Positions 6,352 through 16,338 of a DNA stretch of 38,619 nucleotides are shown piece by piece (positions within the stretch are counted from its first letter, which is position 1; each line of letters opens with the position of its first letter). Both the position numbers and the translations under genes were made by a program. Location: contig NZ_FMWO01000034.1 of assembly GCF_900103035.1 (NCBI RefSeq), forward strand, positions 1 through 38,619, in the 5' to 3' direction. The notes under the pieces are model-generated. The model was not told the DNA's origin. It saw nothing but the letters and a program-made list of their open reading frames with translations, and made no database searches. Source of the stretch: Nitrosomonas mobilis (GTDB lineage: Bacteria > Pseudomonadota > Gammaproteobacteria > Burkholderiales > Nitrosomonadaceae).

Positions 6352-8694
6352 ATGTTCGAGTTTATCCTGTTTATTTTATTGCTGCTTGCAGTCGTTGTTG
6401 CACTATTCATGACACCTTTCCTACGTCGCAACATAATTTCCAATCTAACCATACGACTATTCCGCAAACTGCTGCCGCAAATCTCGCAAACCGAGCAAGA
6501 AGCACTGGATGCTGGCACTGTCTGGTGGGAAGGCGAACTATTCAGCGGCAGGCCTGACTGGAACAAACTGACAGCCTATCCCAAGCCAGTGCTGACCCAG
6601 GAAGAAAAAATATTTATTGATGGCCCGGTCGAAGAACTCTGCGCTATGCTCGATGAATGGCACATCACTCACGAGCGGCATGACCTTCCGCCCAATGTCT
6701 GGCAGTTCATCAAGGAAAAAGGATTTTTCAGTCTGATCATTCCCAAGGAATATGGGGGGTACGGTTTTTCTGCGCTGGCACATTCCGAGGTCGTCATGAA
6801 GATCGGCTCGCGCAGCAATACTGCAGCGGTTACCGTGATGGTTCCCAATTCATTGGGGCCGGCAGAATTGCTCCTACATTATGGCACTGACGCACAGAAG
6901 GATTACTATCTGCCGCGCTTGGCCAAAGGACTTGAAGTACCCTGCTTTGCCCTGACCGGACCGGATGCGGGTTCGGATGCCGGATCAATTCCGGATGTTG
7001 GCGTCGTCTGTCGCGAAACATTCGATGGCAAACCAGACGTGCTCGGATTACGGGTCACCTGGGAAAAGCGCTATATCACTCTTGGGCCGATTGCGACACT
7101 ACTCGGCCTGGCCTTTCGCGCACGTGATCCGCAAGGGTTGCTCGGGGGCCAGGAAGATCTCGGCATTACGCTTGCGCTCATCCCGACCAGCACACCAGGC
7201 GTGAATATCGGTCGCCGCCACTTTCCACTCAACGGCGCATTCCAGAATGGCCCCAATTCGGGACAGGATGTTTTCATTCCGATGGACTGGGTCATCGGTG
7301 GCCAGGAGAAAATTGGCCAGGGTTGGCGCATGCTGATGAACAGTTTATCAGTCGGACGATCAATTTCATTGCCAGCCACCAGTGTTGGCGCAGCCAAGCT
7401 CGCCGCGTGGACGAGTGGCGCGTATGGTCGCATCCGCACTCAGTTCAACCTGCCGATCGGGTATTTCGAGGGGGTAGAGGAAGCCCTCGCGCGAATTGCC
7501 GGTAATACCTACATGATGGATGCAGCGCGCATCATGACAGCAGGGGCAGTCGATCTCGGAGAGGAACCCTCGGTGATTTCCGCCATCGTCAAATATCATC
7601 TAACCGAACGCAGCCGCCAGGCAATCAATGATGCCATGGATATTCATGGCGGCAAGGGTATTTGTCTCGGGCCAACGAATTATCTGGGGCGCACCTATCA
7701 GCAGATCCCCGTTGGCATTACGGTAGAAGGCGCAAACATTCTGACGCGCAATATGATCATTTTTGGTCAGGGCGCCATTCGCGCTCACCCCTTCGTGCTA
7801 AAGGAAATCGACGCGGCCTGGGATCAGGATAAAAAACGTGGCCTGCAGGCGTTCGATCAGGCACTCGTGGGGCATTTGGCCTTTACCGCACGCAATGTCT
7901 GGCGCAGCTTTTTCTGGGGAATTGCCTGGCGGTTCAGCAAGGAAACACCCGCACAGGTCACCATTGACACCGCGAATTATTACCGGCTCCTGGCACGTTT
8001 TTCCGCTGCATTCGCTCTGCTCGCCGATATTGCCATGATCAAGCTTGGCGGATCACTCAAACGCCGTGAGCGGCTATCCGCGAGACTGGGAGACATTCTC
8101 AGTATGCTCTATCTCTGCTCGGCAGCGCTCAAACGTTATGAGGATGATGGTCGTCCTGCAGTTGATTTGCCACTATTGCACTGGTCACTACAGGATGCGC
8201 TCTACCGCATGCAACAGGCATTCGATGAGTTTTTGCTGAATTTTCCAACTAATGTTTTGATGCGCGGCTGGTTGCGACTAATAGTCTTCCCGCTCGGAAA
8301 ACCCTTTGATCCACCGTCCGATGAACTTTCACACCAGATTGCGCGGCTACTGCTCACGCCCGGTGAGGGACGCGAACACCTGACGACCGGCATCTATTTA
8401 CCGACAGCGGATCATGAGCCGCTGGCCCAGCTCGAGCAGGCTTTCGTCTGTTCAATTGCCTGCGAACCGATCGAGGCCAAACTGCGCAAGGCCGTCAAGG
8501 ATGGCATGCTCAATGCACCTGACTCCGAAAGAATCAGCTCTGCCCTGAAAAAAAATATTCTGTCCGCAGAAGAAGCTTCTCTGCTGGAAAAAATGAAGGT
8601 TCTGCGCCGCAGGGTCATCATGGTAGATGACTTTTCGCCTGACTTTATGACAGACAACCGCTCAGCTGCTGCATCTGAGGAGGTGATACCATGA
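6352..8694 (+). CDS. fadE: Acyl-CoA dehydrogenase, FadE type (780 aa)
   Basis: Long acyl-CoA dehydrogenase of the FadE class, which oxidises acyl-CoA to trans-2-enoyl-CoA with FAD in the first step of beta-oxidation. The N-terminus (residues 3-22) is a hydrophobic membrane anchor, as in E. coli FadE. Diagnostic stretches are ALTGPDAGSDAGS (FAD/substrate loop, about residues 200-212), MDIHGGKGICLGP and TVEGANILTRNMIIFGQGA, the latter carrying the catalytic Glu. The long C-terminal extension beyond the dehydrogenase core matches the FadE-specific region and explains the 780-residue length. GGAG precedes the ATG. Its stop overlaps the start of the acyl-CoA synthetase by four bases. No fadA or fadB is nearby, so whether it serves full beta-oxidation or lipid remodelling is open. 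Confidence 0.9.
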   Translation: MFEFILFILLLLAVVVALFMTPFLRRNIISNLTIRLFRKLLPQISQTEQEALDAGTVWWEGELFSGRPDWNKLTAYPKPVLTQEEKIFIDGPVEELCAMLDEWHITHERHDLPPNVWQFIKEKGFFSLIIPKEYGGYGFSALAHSEVVMKIGSRSNTAAVTVMVPNSLGPAELLLHYGTDAQKDYYLPRLAKGLEVPCFALTGPDAGSDAGSIPDVGVVCRETFDGKPDVLGLRVTWEKRYITLGPIATLLGLAFRARDPQGLLGGQEDLGITLALIPTSTPGVNIGRRHFPLNGAFQNGPNSGQDVFIPMDWVIGGQEKIGQGWRMLMNSLSVGRSISLPATSVGAAKLAAWTSGAYGRIRTQFNLPIGYFEGVEEALARIAGNTYMMDAARIMTAGAVDLGEEPSVISAIVKYHLTERSRQAINDAMDIHGGKGICLGPTNYLGRTYQQIPVGITVEGANILTRNMIIFGQGAIRAHPFVLKEIDAAWDQDKKRGLQAFDQALVGHLAFTARNVWRSFFWGIAWRFSKETPAQVTIDTANYYRLLARFSAAFALLADIAMIKLGGSLKRRERLSARLGDILSMLYLCSAALKRYEDDGRPAVDLPLLHWSLQDALYRMQQAFDEFLLNFPTNVLMRGWLRLIVFPLGKPFDPPSDELSHQIARLLLTPGEGREHLTTGIYLPTADHEPLAQLEQAFVCSIACEPIEAKLRKAVKDGMLNAPDSERISSALKKNILSAEEASLLEKMKVLRRRVIMVDDFSPDFMTDNRSAAASEEVIP

Positions 8695-10523
8695 GCTCGC
8701 CCCAAGCCCCGCTGCGCACAGACATCATCACAGTAGAAGTTGCACAAACGCTTGATGGCCTGTTCCGTGAACGTGTCAAACAGACGCCACAGGCAATTGC
8801 TTACCGCGATTATGATGTCCATCAGGAAGTATGGCTAAATTTTACCTGGGAAGAGATGGCAGATGCCGTCGCATGCTGGCGTACTGCATTCCGACAGGAA
8901 AATCTTGCCCCCGGTGACCGGGTGGCCGTCATGCTGCGCAACTGTCCGCAGTGGGTCATGTTCGAGCAAGCTGCGCTGGCATCCGGACTCGTGGTCGTGC
9001 CACTGTATACGGAAGACCGTGCCGAGAATGCCGCATGGTGCCTGGAACATGCGATTGTCAAATTGTTACTACTGGAAAATCCAACGCAGTGGCAGGCATT
9101 GCGTGAAGTGAAAAACCTGCCAGCACAACTGACGCGTATCGTCATTCTGGAAGCAACGACGGATACCATGTATGCGTTCAATGATAGTCGCGTCCGCGCA
9201 TTGTCTGAATGGTTGCCAGCCCAAGCAACGCAGGCTCCAGAGCCTGTCAGCCATGATCCCCATGCCCTGGCAACACTGATTTACACCTCGGGCACGACCG
9301 GCCGCCCAAAAGGGGTGATGCTGAGCCATCACAACATTCTGTCGAATGCATTCAGTAGCGCCCAGGTAGTCACCGTCACATGTGATGATCTGCTGCTGTC
9401 GTTTCTGCCGCTATCACACACCTTCGAGCGTACCGCAGGCTATTACGTACCGATGCTATGTGGCGCCACTGTTGCCTATACACGCTCCATCCGTCTGTTG
9501 CAGGAAGATCTGTTGACGATTCAGCCGACGATTCTGGTTTCCGTGCCGCGCATCTATGAAAAAACCTATGCCGGGATTCAGGACAAGTTGGCGCAAGGCC
9601 CTGCACTGGCGAAATTCCTGTTCAATCTGGCCGTGACTGTTGGTTACAGTCGTTTCGAGCATCAGCAGGGACGGTCTGGTTGGCAACTTTCTCATCTGCT
9701 GTGGCCACTGCTCGAAAAAGTGATTGCCCGCAAAGTCATGGATAAGCTAGGTGGACGGCTGCAGCAGGTCATGAGTGGAGGCGCCGCGCTCTCGCCGGAA
9801 ATTTCGCGGGTGTTCATTGGTCTGGGACTGCCGATCCTGCAAGGGTATGGATTGACCGAAACCAGCCCGGTCGCATGCGCTAATCGTCTGGATGACAATC
9901 TGCCGAGCAGCGTTGGCAAACCCATCCCCGGTGTCGAGGTCAGGCTTGGGGAACACGATGCCCTGCTGATACGGGGGCCAAACGTCATGCTTGGCTACTG
10001 GCAAGACCCGGAAGCCACTCGCGCGGCCCTATCGGAAGACGGCTGGTTCAACTCAGGCGATATCGCACACATTGATGAACAAGGGCATGTCACGATTACC
10101 GGTCGCATCAAGGACATTATCGTTACCTCCACTGGCGAAAAAATTCCACCAGCCGATATGGAAGCCGCCATTTTGCGTGACCCAATTTTTGAGCAGGTAA
10201 TCGTCATCGGCGAAGGCCGATCCTATCTGAGCGCGCTGGTGGTATTAAGCGAGCAAGGCTGGAAAGCCATTGCCGCACAATGCAATACAGATAACGACCC
10301 TGTTAAGCTGGCGCACAATGAGTATGCCGAGGAAATTGTGCTGGAAAAGATCGCCCGCCAGATCAGCGGATTTCCGGGCTACGCTAAAATCCATCGCGCC
10401 GCGCTGATTACCGAACCCTGGACAGTCGAAAATGAAATGCTCACCCCAACACTCAAGATTAGGCGCGCCAGAATCTTCGATCATTACAAAAATGAGATCG
10501 AGAAGTTTTATGCCCGCCATTGA
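8691..10523 (+). CDS. AMP-dependent long-chain acyl-CoA synthetase
   Basis: 610-residue member of the ANL adenylating superfamily. It activates a fatty acid with ATP to acyl-AMP and then acyl-CoA. The visible motifs are the P-loop TSGTTGRPKGVMLSHHN (about residue 203), the YGLTETSP motif (about 386), the hinge segment SGDIAHIDEQGHVTITGRIKD (about 455) and the C-terminal GEKIPP region. It resembles bacterial long-chain acyl-CoA synthetases of about 600 residues. The ATG lies in an ATGA overlap with the fadE-like stop, preceded by GAGGAGG inside that gene, so the two are translated together. The pair would convert a fatty acid to enoyl-CoA. Substrate chain length is not readable from the sequence. 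Confidence 0.87.
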   Translation: MSSPQAPLRTDIITVEVAQTLDGLFRERVKQTPQAIAYRDYDVHQEVWLNFTWEEMADAVACWRTAFRQENLAPGDRVAVMLRNCPQWVMFEQAALASGLVVVPLYTEDRAENAAWCLEHAIVKLLLLENPTQWQALREVKNLPAQLTRIVILEATTDTMYAFNDSRVRALSEWLPAQATQAPEPVSHDPHALATLIYTSGTTGRPKGVMLSHHNILSNAFSSAQVVTVTCDDLLLSFLPLSHTFERTAGYYVPMLCGATVAYTRSIRLLQEDLLTIQPTILVSVPRIYEKTYAGIQDKLAQGPALAKFLFNLAVTVGYSRFEHQQGRSGWQLSHLLWPLLEKVIARKVMDKLGGRLQQVMSGGAALSPEISRVFIGLGLPILQGYGLTETSPVACANRLDDNLPSSVGKPIPGVEVRLGEHDALLIRGPNVMLGYWQDPEATRAALSEDGWFNSGDIAHIDEQGHVTITGRIKDIIVTSTGEKIPPADMEAAILRDPIFEQVIVIGEGRSYLSALVVLSEQGWKAIAAQCNTDNDPVKLAHNEYAEEIVLEKIARQISGFPGYAKIHRAALITEPWTVENEMLTPTLKIRRARIFDHYKNEIEKFYARH

Positions 10524-10959
10524 TACCATTCAGATAGCTCATAATTTGTACCTTGTTGGACAAGCAGTTTAAGATAGCAGCCATCAGCGGGATGAAATAA
10601 CTGCACGACATGGTAATCCATACTAAAAACCACGCAGGCCAGTTAATCCCAAGCCATATACCGAGCTCAGACCTGAGCCGACCCAAAAAACTTTTGCGCC
10701 AAACAATCAATTCTCATAAACCAGTTGCATCCTGGAACTCATACCGCTGCAGCAAGTTTGCAAGGCATTTAGTGTCGCCAATACCTCATTTGCTTCGTCC
10801 TTGCGGTGGAGTTCAGAAAACCTTTTTAGGTTGAGAATAAATTATGGTATCGAGCCAGGCAGGCAATATTTCTCCACAGTAGCGGCTTCGTTCAACCTGT
10901 TCATCAAGCGGAATCCCATAACCCTTCCACTCTACTCACCCCTCCTAACGGAGCAATTT
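10524..10959. other. 436-base intergenic region, no clear gene
   Basis: No convincing coding sequence was found between the acyl-CoA synthetase and the DUF302 gene. A hydrophobic minus-strand frame (10459-10710) overlaps the synthetase 3' end but has no support. A plus-strand frame runs from 10801 into the DUF302 gene, but it only reads through the leader of that gene. No strong terminator with a U-tract is visible. Confidence 0.5.
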
Positions 10960-11412
10960 ATGAAACCTGCACACTTGCTGTTTATATCTCTTCTGATTTC
11001 ACTTTCTTCGCTGGCACAGTCGGCGGACGGTCTCATTACGATCAAGAGCCCACATGATGCCAAAGAAACCATGCACCGACTCGAAAAACTGGTAAAGAAA
11101 AAAGGCCTTAATGTGTTTGCACGCATCGATCACGCGGCTGGCGCGGCCAAGATAGGGAAAACACTGCGACCGACAGAAGTACTCATATTTGGTAATCCAC
11201 AAGGAGGTACACCCTTAATGGAATGTGCGCAGTCGGTAGGAATCGATCTCCCCCTGAAAGCTCTCGTTTGGGAAGATGCGTTGGGGCAGGTCTGGCTTGG
11301 CTACAACGATCCCGTTTACCTGACCCAACGCCATGGCGTGGCGCAGTGCCCCGCGGTCGGCGGCTTGAGCAAGACGTTGTCTGCGCTTGCCGGGGAAACT
11401 GTTGCACGCTGA
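10960..11412 (+). CDS. DUF302 domain protein, exported
   Basis: 150-residue protein with a signal peptide (MKPAHLLFISLLISLSSLAQ, cleavage probably after SLAQSA). A DUF302 domain follows, recognisable from the segments PTEVLIFGNPQGGTPLM, PLKALVWEDALGQVWLGYN and DP near the end. The domain folds as a small alpha/beta unit of unknown biochemical role and is frequent in sulfur-, metal- or redox-stress contexts. The ATG at 10960, behind ACGGAGCA, is chosen over an upstream in-frame codon because it alone puts the signal peptide at the N-terminus. The protein is probably periplasmic. It stands between unrelated units, so the context gives no functional hint. Confidence 0.82.
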   Translation: MKPAHLLFISLLISLSSLAQSADGLITIKSPHDAKETMHRLEKLVKKKGLNVFARIDHAAGAAKIGKTLRPTEVLIFGNPQGGTPLMECAQSVGIDLPLKALVWEDALGQVWLGYNDPVYLTQRHGVAQCPAVGGLSKTLSALAGETVAR

Positions 11413-11767
11413 GGTAATGGGGCACACCATTCGTGTTCACATTTTACAGTTACAAAATCATTGCGCATAATCGATAATAGCCATCAGCCTCGTGAAAATA
11501 GCAGACAATATCTTATTAAAGTCATACGACTGAAACATATCGCTGCGCGTACAATCGGTCTGGAAGGGATAGGCATGCAAGCAACCTGTCGCACGTAAAT
11601 AGCCTGCCGGCCGAGGAACGACGAGCGGCAGTAGCGGTGCTTGTTAAGGCCACATTGGTTAAAAAACCAAGCATTCCTATTTATTGATAGTATCGGCAAA
11701 CATAGAGCTTTGAATGCAGCTGATAACCACAAGGATGCAGGCACTTTCGTTTGACAAGGAGAATTTG
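11413..11767 (+). other. Leader/intergenic region of ppsA with two hairpins
   Basis: No gene is supported in these 355 bases. Two short inverted repeats precede ppsA: CTGCCG/CGGCAG (11604-11609 with 11626-11631) and TTGGTT/AACCAA with an AAAA loop (11655-11670). Either could be part of an untranslated leader or small RNA, but nothing identifies a known riboswitch class. Confidence 0.4.
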
Positions 11768-14149
11768 ATGGAAATTTATATCAAGTGGTTCAATGAGTTG
11801 GGAATGAAAGATGTTGCCCTGGTCGGCGGCAAGAACGCTTCGCTGGGCGAGATGATCAGCCAATTATCCCAAGCGGGCGTCACAGTTCCCGGCGGGTTTG
11901 CCACCACCACCCATGCCTACCGTGAGTTTCTGGACAGCAACGGGTTAACGGGACAGATCGATCAATTATTGACGCCTCTCGATGTAACCGATGTCACAGC
12001 GCTGGCGGCGGCTGGCCAGACCATTCGTAACTGGCTACTGGCAGCAGAGTTTTCAAAAGAATTTTTACAGGCACTGTCAGAAGCCTATCAGAAACTAATT
12101 GATGAATGCGGTAACGAAGTCTCCTTTGCGGTACGCTCATCCGCCACTGCCGAAGATCTCGCGGATGCTTCCTTCGCCGGCCAGCAGGAAACACTGCTCA
12201 ATGTATGTGGGCTCGACCATCTAATCGATGCGGTCAAGCAGGTGTTTGCTTCGCTATACAACGATCGCGCCATCTCCTATCGCGTGCATCATGGATTCCG
12301 GCATAATCAGGTATTGCTGTCAGCTGGTATCCAAAAAATGGTGCGTAGCGATCAGGGAGTAAGTGGTGTCATGTTCACGCTCGATACCGAATCGGGCTTT
12401 CGTGATGTCGTCTTCATTACCGCCGCGTATGGACTGGGAGAGACGATTGTACAGGGCGCGGTTAATCCTGATGAATTCATTGTTTACAAGCCAAATCTCG
12501 GTAAAAGCCTGCCTGCCATCCTCTCGCGCCAGCTCGGCTCGAAAGCAATCGAGATGGTGTATGACACAGAAACTAAAACCAGAACTCGCCCGGTTGGAGC
12601 AGAGCGCCGTCGTCATTTTTGTCTGACTGATACACAGGTTGAATCCCTTGCCCGCCAAGCGGTGATCATCGAGCAGCATTACCAGCGGCCGATGGATATC
12701 GAATGGGCGCTGGATGGTCTCGATGGTCAACTTTATATTGTTCAGGCCCGCCCTGAAACGGTCGAGAGTCGCACGGATTTTGTGGTTGAGCAATTCCATC
12801 TGAAAGCGCGAGGTGAAGTATTGGTGCAGGGCCGCGCCATCGGACAGAAAATCGGGCAAGGAGCAGCACGTGTCATTCTCAATGTTGAGCAAATGGCAAC
12901 ACTTCAGTCCGGAGAGGTCCTTATCACCGACATGACCGATCCCGACTGGGAACCGATTATGAAACGCGCAGCAGCAATCGTGACCAATCGTGGCGGACGC
13001 ACCTGTCATGCCGCCATCATCGCACGTGAGCTGGGTATTCCGGCGATCGTTGGCTGTGGACAAGCAACGGCAGCCATTCGTAATGGAGATAAAGTGACAG
13101 CATCATGCGCAGAAGGCGACACCGGCTTCGTCTATGCAGGGCTGCTGGCATTTGAACACACCCGTCTGGCAGTGGATGATTTACCAACATCCCCCGTCAA
13201 AATCATGCTTAATATCGGCAATCCCTCGCAGGCATTCCAGTTTTCCCGCCTGCCCAATCAGGGGGTCGGACTTGCCCGGCTGGAATTCATCATCAATAAC
13301 CATATCGGCATTCATCCCAAGGCACTGCTCGAATACAATACACTCGATGCTGAACTGAAATCCATCATTGTGGAACGGATTGCCGGCTACGATGATCCTG
13401 TGCAATTTTATGTGCAGAAACTGACCGAAGGCATCGCCACACTGGCGGCAGCATTTCATCCCCATGCCGTGATCGTGCGCACATCAGACTTCAAATCCAA
13501 TGAATACGCCAATCTTTTGGCGGGTGAGCGTTTTGAGCCGCATGAAGAAAATCCGATGATCGGATTTCGCGGTGTTTCCCGCTATCTCTCCACAGATTTT
13601 CAGAAATGTTTCGAACTGGAGTGTACGGCACTGCGCAAGGTAAGAGACGAAATGGGTCTGATTAATGTCGAAGTCATGCTGCCCTTCTGCCGGACACTGG
13701 AGGAAGCGCGGGATGTGACGAAATTGCTGGCGGCAAATGGATTGGTGCGAGGACGCAATGGTCTTCGTCTAATCATGATGTGCGAAATTCCTTCCAATGC
13801 GCTTCTAGCAGAGGAATTTCTCGAATACTTCGACGGATTTTCCATCGGCTCCAATGACATGACGCAACTGACGCTGGGACTGGATCGTGATTCGGCTGTC
13901 GTAGCACATTTATTTGACGAACGTAATCCCGCCGTCAAAAAGCTGCTGCAAATGGCTATCGCGGCTTGCCGCAGGAATGACAAATATATTGGCATTTGCG
14001 GTCAGGCACCCTCCGATTACCCTGATTTTGCACAATGGCTGGTAGAACAGGGCATCGACAGTCTGTCACTCAATCAGGATACCGTCGTGAACACCTGGCT
14101 TCACCTCACCAAAACACAACCGCAAAAGACTGGCCATGCTGATGCGTAA
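11768..14149 (+). CDS. ppsA: Phosphoenolpyruvate synthase
   Basis: 793-residue PEP synthase converting pyruvate, ATP and water to PEP, AMP and phosphate, a cytoplasmic gluconeogenic step. It starts with the ATP-binding domain ([11 protein letters not shown] near residue 19, [11 protein letters not shown] near 121). It contains the phosphohistidine swivel [14 protein letters not shown] with His414 and, two residues earlier, Thr412, the expected regulatory phosphorylation site. It ends with the PEP/pyruvate TIM barrel ([16 protein letters not shown], and ICGQAPSD with the catalytic Cys). The ATG at 11768 behind AAGGAG is chosen over an upstream in-frame ATG because it gives the normal family length (E. 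coli 792) and N-terminus. Its 3' end overlaps ppsR by 14 bases. Confidence 0.96.
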   Translation: MEIYIKWFNELGMKDVALVGGKNASLGEMISQLSQAGVTVPGGFATTTHAYREFLDSNGLTGQIDQLLTPLDVTDVTALAAAGQTIRNWLLAAEFSKEFLQALSEAYQKLIDECGNEVSFAVRSSATAEDLADASFAGQQETLLNVCGLDHLIDAVKQVFASLYNDRAISYRVHHGFRHNQVLLSAGIQKMVRSDQGVSGVMFTLDTESGFRDVVFITAAYGLGETIVQGAVNPDEFIVYKPNLGKSLPAILSRQLGSKAIEMVYDTETKTRTRPVGAERRRHFCLTDTQVESLARQAVIIEQHYQRPMDIEWALDGLDGQLYIVQARPETVESRTDFVVEQFHLKARGEVLVQGRAIGQKIGQGAARVILNVEQMATLQSGEVLITDMTDPDWEPIMKRAAAIVTNRGGRTCHAAIIARELGIPAIVGCGQATAAIRNGDKVTASCAEGDTGFVYAGLLAFEHTRLAVDDLPTSPVKIMLNIGNPSQAFQFSRLPNQGVGLARLEFIINNHIGIHPKALLEYNTLDAELKSIIVERIAGYDDPVQFYVQKLTEGIATLAAAFHPHAVIVRTSDFKSNEYANLLAGERFEPHEENPMIGFRGVSRYLSTDFQKCFELECTALRKVRDEMGLINVEVMLPFCRTLEEARDVTKLLAANGLVRGRNGLRLIMMCEIPSNALLAEEFLEYFDGFSIGSNDMTQLTLGLDRDSAVVAHLFDERNPAVKKLLQMAIAACRRNDKYIGICGQAPSDYPDFAQWLVEQGIDSLSLNQDTVVNTWLHLTKTQPQKTGHADA

Positions 14150-14975
14150 CGTCTTTTTTCTCTCCGATCGCACCGGAATCACTGCAGAAACGCTCGGTCA
14201 CAGTCTGCTCAGTCAATTTGATGGATTTGAGTGGCGCAAGCACCATGTTTCATTTCTGAATACCCCAGCCAAAGTCGCTGCCCTATCAGAGCGAATCCGT
14301 CAGGCAGCTGTCGAAGAAGGCCAGCCACCACTGGTATTCAGCACCCTGCTCGACCCTGGAATTCTTGCCGCTGTCCGTCAGCTTAATTGTCATCTGTTCG
14401 ATTTTTTCGAGGCGCACCTAGGTACGCTTGAATCGATATTGCAGCGGCCCTCTGCGCGTATACCTGGGCGTTCACATGGCCTGGGGCGAGATGTCTCTTA
14501 CTTTCAGCGTATAGCGGCCATTCAGTTCGCCTTGACTCATGATGACGGAATCAGCGGGCAGCTATCCGACGCCGATATTATCGTGGTTGGTATCTCACGC
14601 TGCGGCAAAACACCGGTTTGTGTTTATCTTGCCTTACAATACGGCATCCGTGCAGCCAATTATCCGTTCACACCGGAAGATATGACAACCAAAACATTAC
14701 CACCTTTGCTGGAGCCGCTGCAGGCAAAATTGTTTGGACTGACGCTCAATGCAGAGCGCCTGCATACCATTCGCGAGGAACGCTATCCCGGCAGTCGCTA
14801 TGCTTCTCTTGAACAATGTCAACAGGAAATTAACTGGCAGAATGCTTTATATCGCCGCTTTGCCATGCCGTACATTGACAGCAGCAGCATGTCGATAGAA
14901 GAAATCAGTGCTGTCATTCTCGACCAGACCAAGCTGGTAAGGCGAGAACGTAACATTGGGCTATATCTACGTTAA
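14136..14975 (+). CDS. ppsR: PEP synthase regulatory kinase/pyrophosphorylase
   Basis: 279-residue DUF299 protein. PpsR enzymes inactivate PEP synthase by ADP-dependent phosphorylation of a Thr next to the catalytic His, and reactivate it with phosphate. The N-terminus has the family signature [20 protein letters not shown], and the P-loop GISRCGKT is at 152-159. Its partner PpsA carries the matching Thr two residues before His414. The gene overlaps the ppsA end by 14 bases, so the target and its regulator are coexpressed. ATGs at 14136 and 14142 are both possible. Immediately downstream is a decayed IS end. Confidence 0.95.
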   Translation: MLMRNVFFLSDRTGITAETLGHSLLSQFDGFEWRKHHVSFLNTPAKVAALSERIRQAAVEEGQPPLVFSTLLDPGILAAVRQLNCHLFDFFEAHLGTLESILQRPSARIPGRSHGLGRDVSYFQRIAAIQFALTHDDGISGQLSDADIIVVGISRCGKTPVCVYLALQYGIRAANYPFTPEDMTTKTLPPLLEPLQAKLFGLTLNAERLHTIREERYPGSRYASLEQCQQEINWQNALYRRFAMPYIDSSSMSIEEISAVILDQTKLVRRERNIGLYLR

Positions 14976-14999
14976 CAGTTAAAACTGATTTTTACATCC

Positions 15000-15184
15000 G
15001 GGAGCGGCTTGCGGCATCACCTCGCTCAGGCATTGACGACCTGTTCTTCTTAAACACGGCCAAGTTGCGATATTTTTTCCAACCACTCCCGAAAATCAGA
15101 GACGCGCATAACTACGCTCTCCAGTCCTGATGTTCCAGTTTACTGAACAAAGAAGTCTTTTCAACGTTTAACGCAGACATAACC
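15000..15184 (-). mobile_element. Remnant left end of an IS1595-family element
   Basis: Reading the minus strand from 15184, GGTTATGTCTGCGTTAAACG matches the left end of the element at 1534. The distance from this end to the ATG (75 bases, ATG at 15109) equals that of the full IS. The first codons are nearly identical in protein terms (SDFREWLEKISQL), then an in-frame TAA replaces a CAA, and similarity fades near 15000. This is an inactive 5' fragment of about 185 bp left between ppsR and mcl. The other end of that copy is missing. Confidence 0.85.
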
Positions 15185-15288
15185 TTTTCAGGGTATTGGT
15201 TGGTCGCAAAATTTTACTAGAATTCAAAGCCTTGGCATCAACACATCTTGACAAACACAGCTTGAATAGAGTCTGTGGTCGCCAATGT

Positions 15289-15294
15289 TATAAT
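15289..15294 (+). promoter_or_regulatory. Candidate -10 box upstream of mcl
   Basis: A perfect TATAAT preceded by TGT lies 95 bases before the mcl ATG. The nearest -35-like TTGAAT is 21 bases upstream, too far for a standard sigma-70 promoter, so it may act as an extended -10 promoter or be chance. It lies just outside the IS remnant. Confidence 0.3.
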
Positions 15295-15388
15295 CGCAGA
15301 ATTTTATAATGCTGATGAAGCACACAAGAAAAACAATCAGGGTACCTCTAAAGCAAATTTACCTTTAAACGAATGAAATGGAGAAAAA

Positions 15389-16333
15389 ATGAGCCACACT
15401 TTGTATGAAACCAGAATTCAACGCGTGCAGCGCTGTGAACTGGCTGTCCCCGGTTCCCGCCCTGAGATGTTTGAGAAAGCGCTAAAAAGTGGTGTGGATT
15501 TTATTTTTCTTGATCTGGAAGATGCGGTAGCACCAGATGACAAACTATCCGCACGCAAAAATATTATTCAAGCGATCAACGATCTGGACTGGAAAGGCCA
15601 TGGCATTACGCTCTCAGTACGCATCAACGGCTTGGATACCCAATACATGGTACGCGACGTCGTAGACCTGGTCGAACAGGCAGGGCACAAGATCGATACA
15701 CTGCTGATTCCCAAAGTTGGGGTTTACCCGGATGTTTACATGGTGGAAGCCATGGTCAACCAGCTTGAAATGCAGCAGGGGTTAAAAAATCGTATCGGAC
15801 TGGAAGCGCTGATCGAAACTGCTCTGGGTATGGCCAACGTCGAGGATATTGCTCGTCATGGCACCCGTGGCCGTCTGGAAGCCTTACATTTTGGCGTAGC
15901 GGATTATGCTGCCAGTAATCGCGCGCGCACCACCAATATCGGTGGTCTCAACCCTGATTACCCAGGCGATCAATGGCATGCCGCCATCAGCCGCATGACT
16001 GTAGCCTGCCGTGCATTCGGACTGCGCCCGATCGACGGCCCATTTGGCGATATTCAGGATCCGGAAGGTTTCAAACTGGCGGCAAAGCGCGCGGCAGCTT
16101 TGGGTTGTGAAGGCAAGTGGGCAATTCACCCATCACAAATTACTTTGGCTAACGAGATATTCACCCCCCCTGCTACAGAGGTGGAAAAAGCAAAACGTAT
16201 TCTGGCTGCCCTGAAGGAAGCCGCTGCGCAAGGCAAAGGCGCCGCTGCACTGGATGGCCGTCTGATCGATGCCGCCTCTGAAAGAATGGCCAACAACATC
16301 GTCAAAATGGCCGAAGCCATCGCAACCAAATAA
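15389..16333 (+). CDS. mcl: L-malyl-CoA lyase (HpcH/HpaI aldolase, CitE-like)
   Basis: 314-residue lyase that reversibly splits L-malyl-CoA into acetyl-CoA and glyoxylate, with Mg2+. It closely follows serine-cycle malyl-CoA lyases as I know them: the N-terminal ELAVPGSRPEMFEKAL, FLDLEDAVAPDDK (metal-site acids, about residues 47-59), SVRINGLDT, GLEALIETALGMANVEDIA, and the C-terminal GCEGKWAIHPSQI and DGRLIDAAS. The length equals that of the family (about 315-325). An AATGGAGAAAAAATG start context gives a good ribosome-binding site. Malate thiokinase genes follow after a MITE-like repeat, so the three together interconvert malate and acetyl-CoA plus glyoxylate. A plain citrate lyase beta subunit is less likely because citD and citF are absent here. 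Confidence 0.92.
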   Translation: MSHTLYETRIQRVQRCELAVPGSRPEMFEKALKSGVDFIFLDLEDAVAPDDKLSARKNIIQAINDLDWKGHGITLSVRINGLDTQYMVRDVVDLVEQAGHKIDTLLIPKVGVYPDVYMVEAMVNQLEMQQGLKNRIGLEALIETALGMANVEDIARHGTRGRLEALHFGVADYAASNRARTTNIGGLNPDYPGDQWHAAISRMTVACRAFGLRPIDGPFGDIQDPEGFKLAAKRAAALGCEGKWAIHPSQITLANEIFTPPATEVEKAKRILAALKEAAAQGKGAAALDGRLIDAASERMANNIVKMAEAIATK

Positions 16334-16338
16334 ACTAC

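Noticed and set aside
10459..10710. 83-codon minus-strand hydrophobic ORF
   Set aside because: It overlaps the acyl-CoA synthetase 3' end and has no ribosome-binding site or recognised family.
12320..13063. 247-codon minus-strand ORF
   Set aside because: It is antisense to the well-supported ppsA gene.
15342..15360. Another family 1 repeat end (GGTACCTCTAAAG)
   Set aside because: Only about ten bases resemble the terminus and no core or second end follows.
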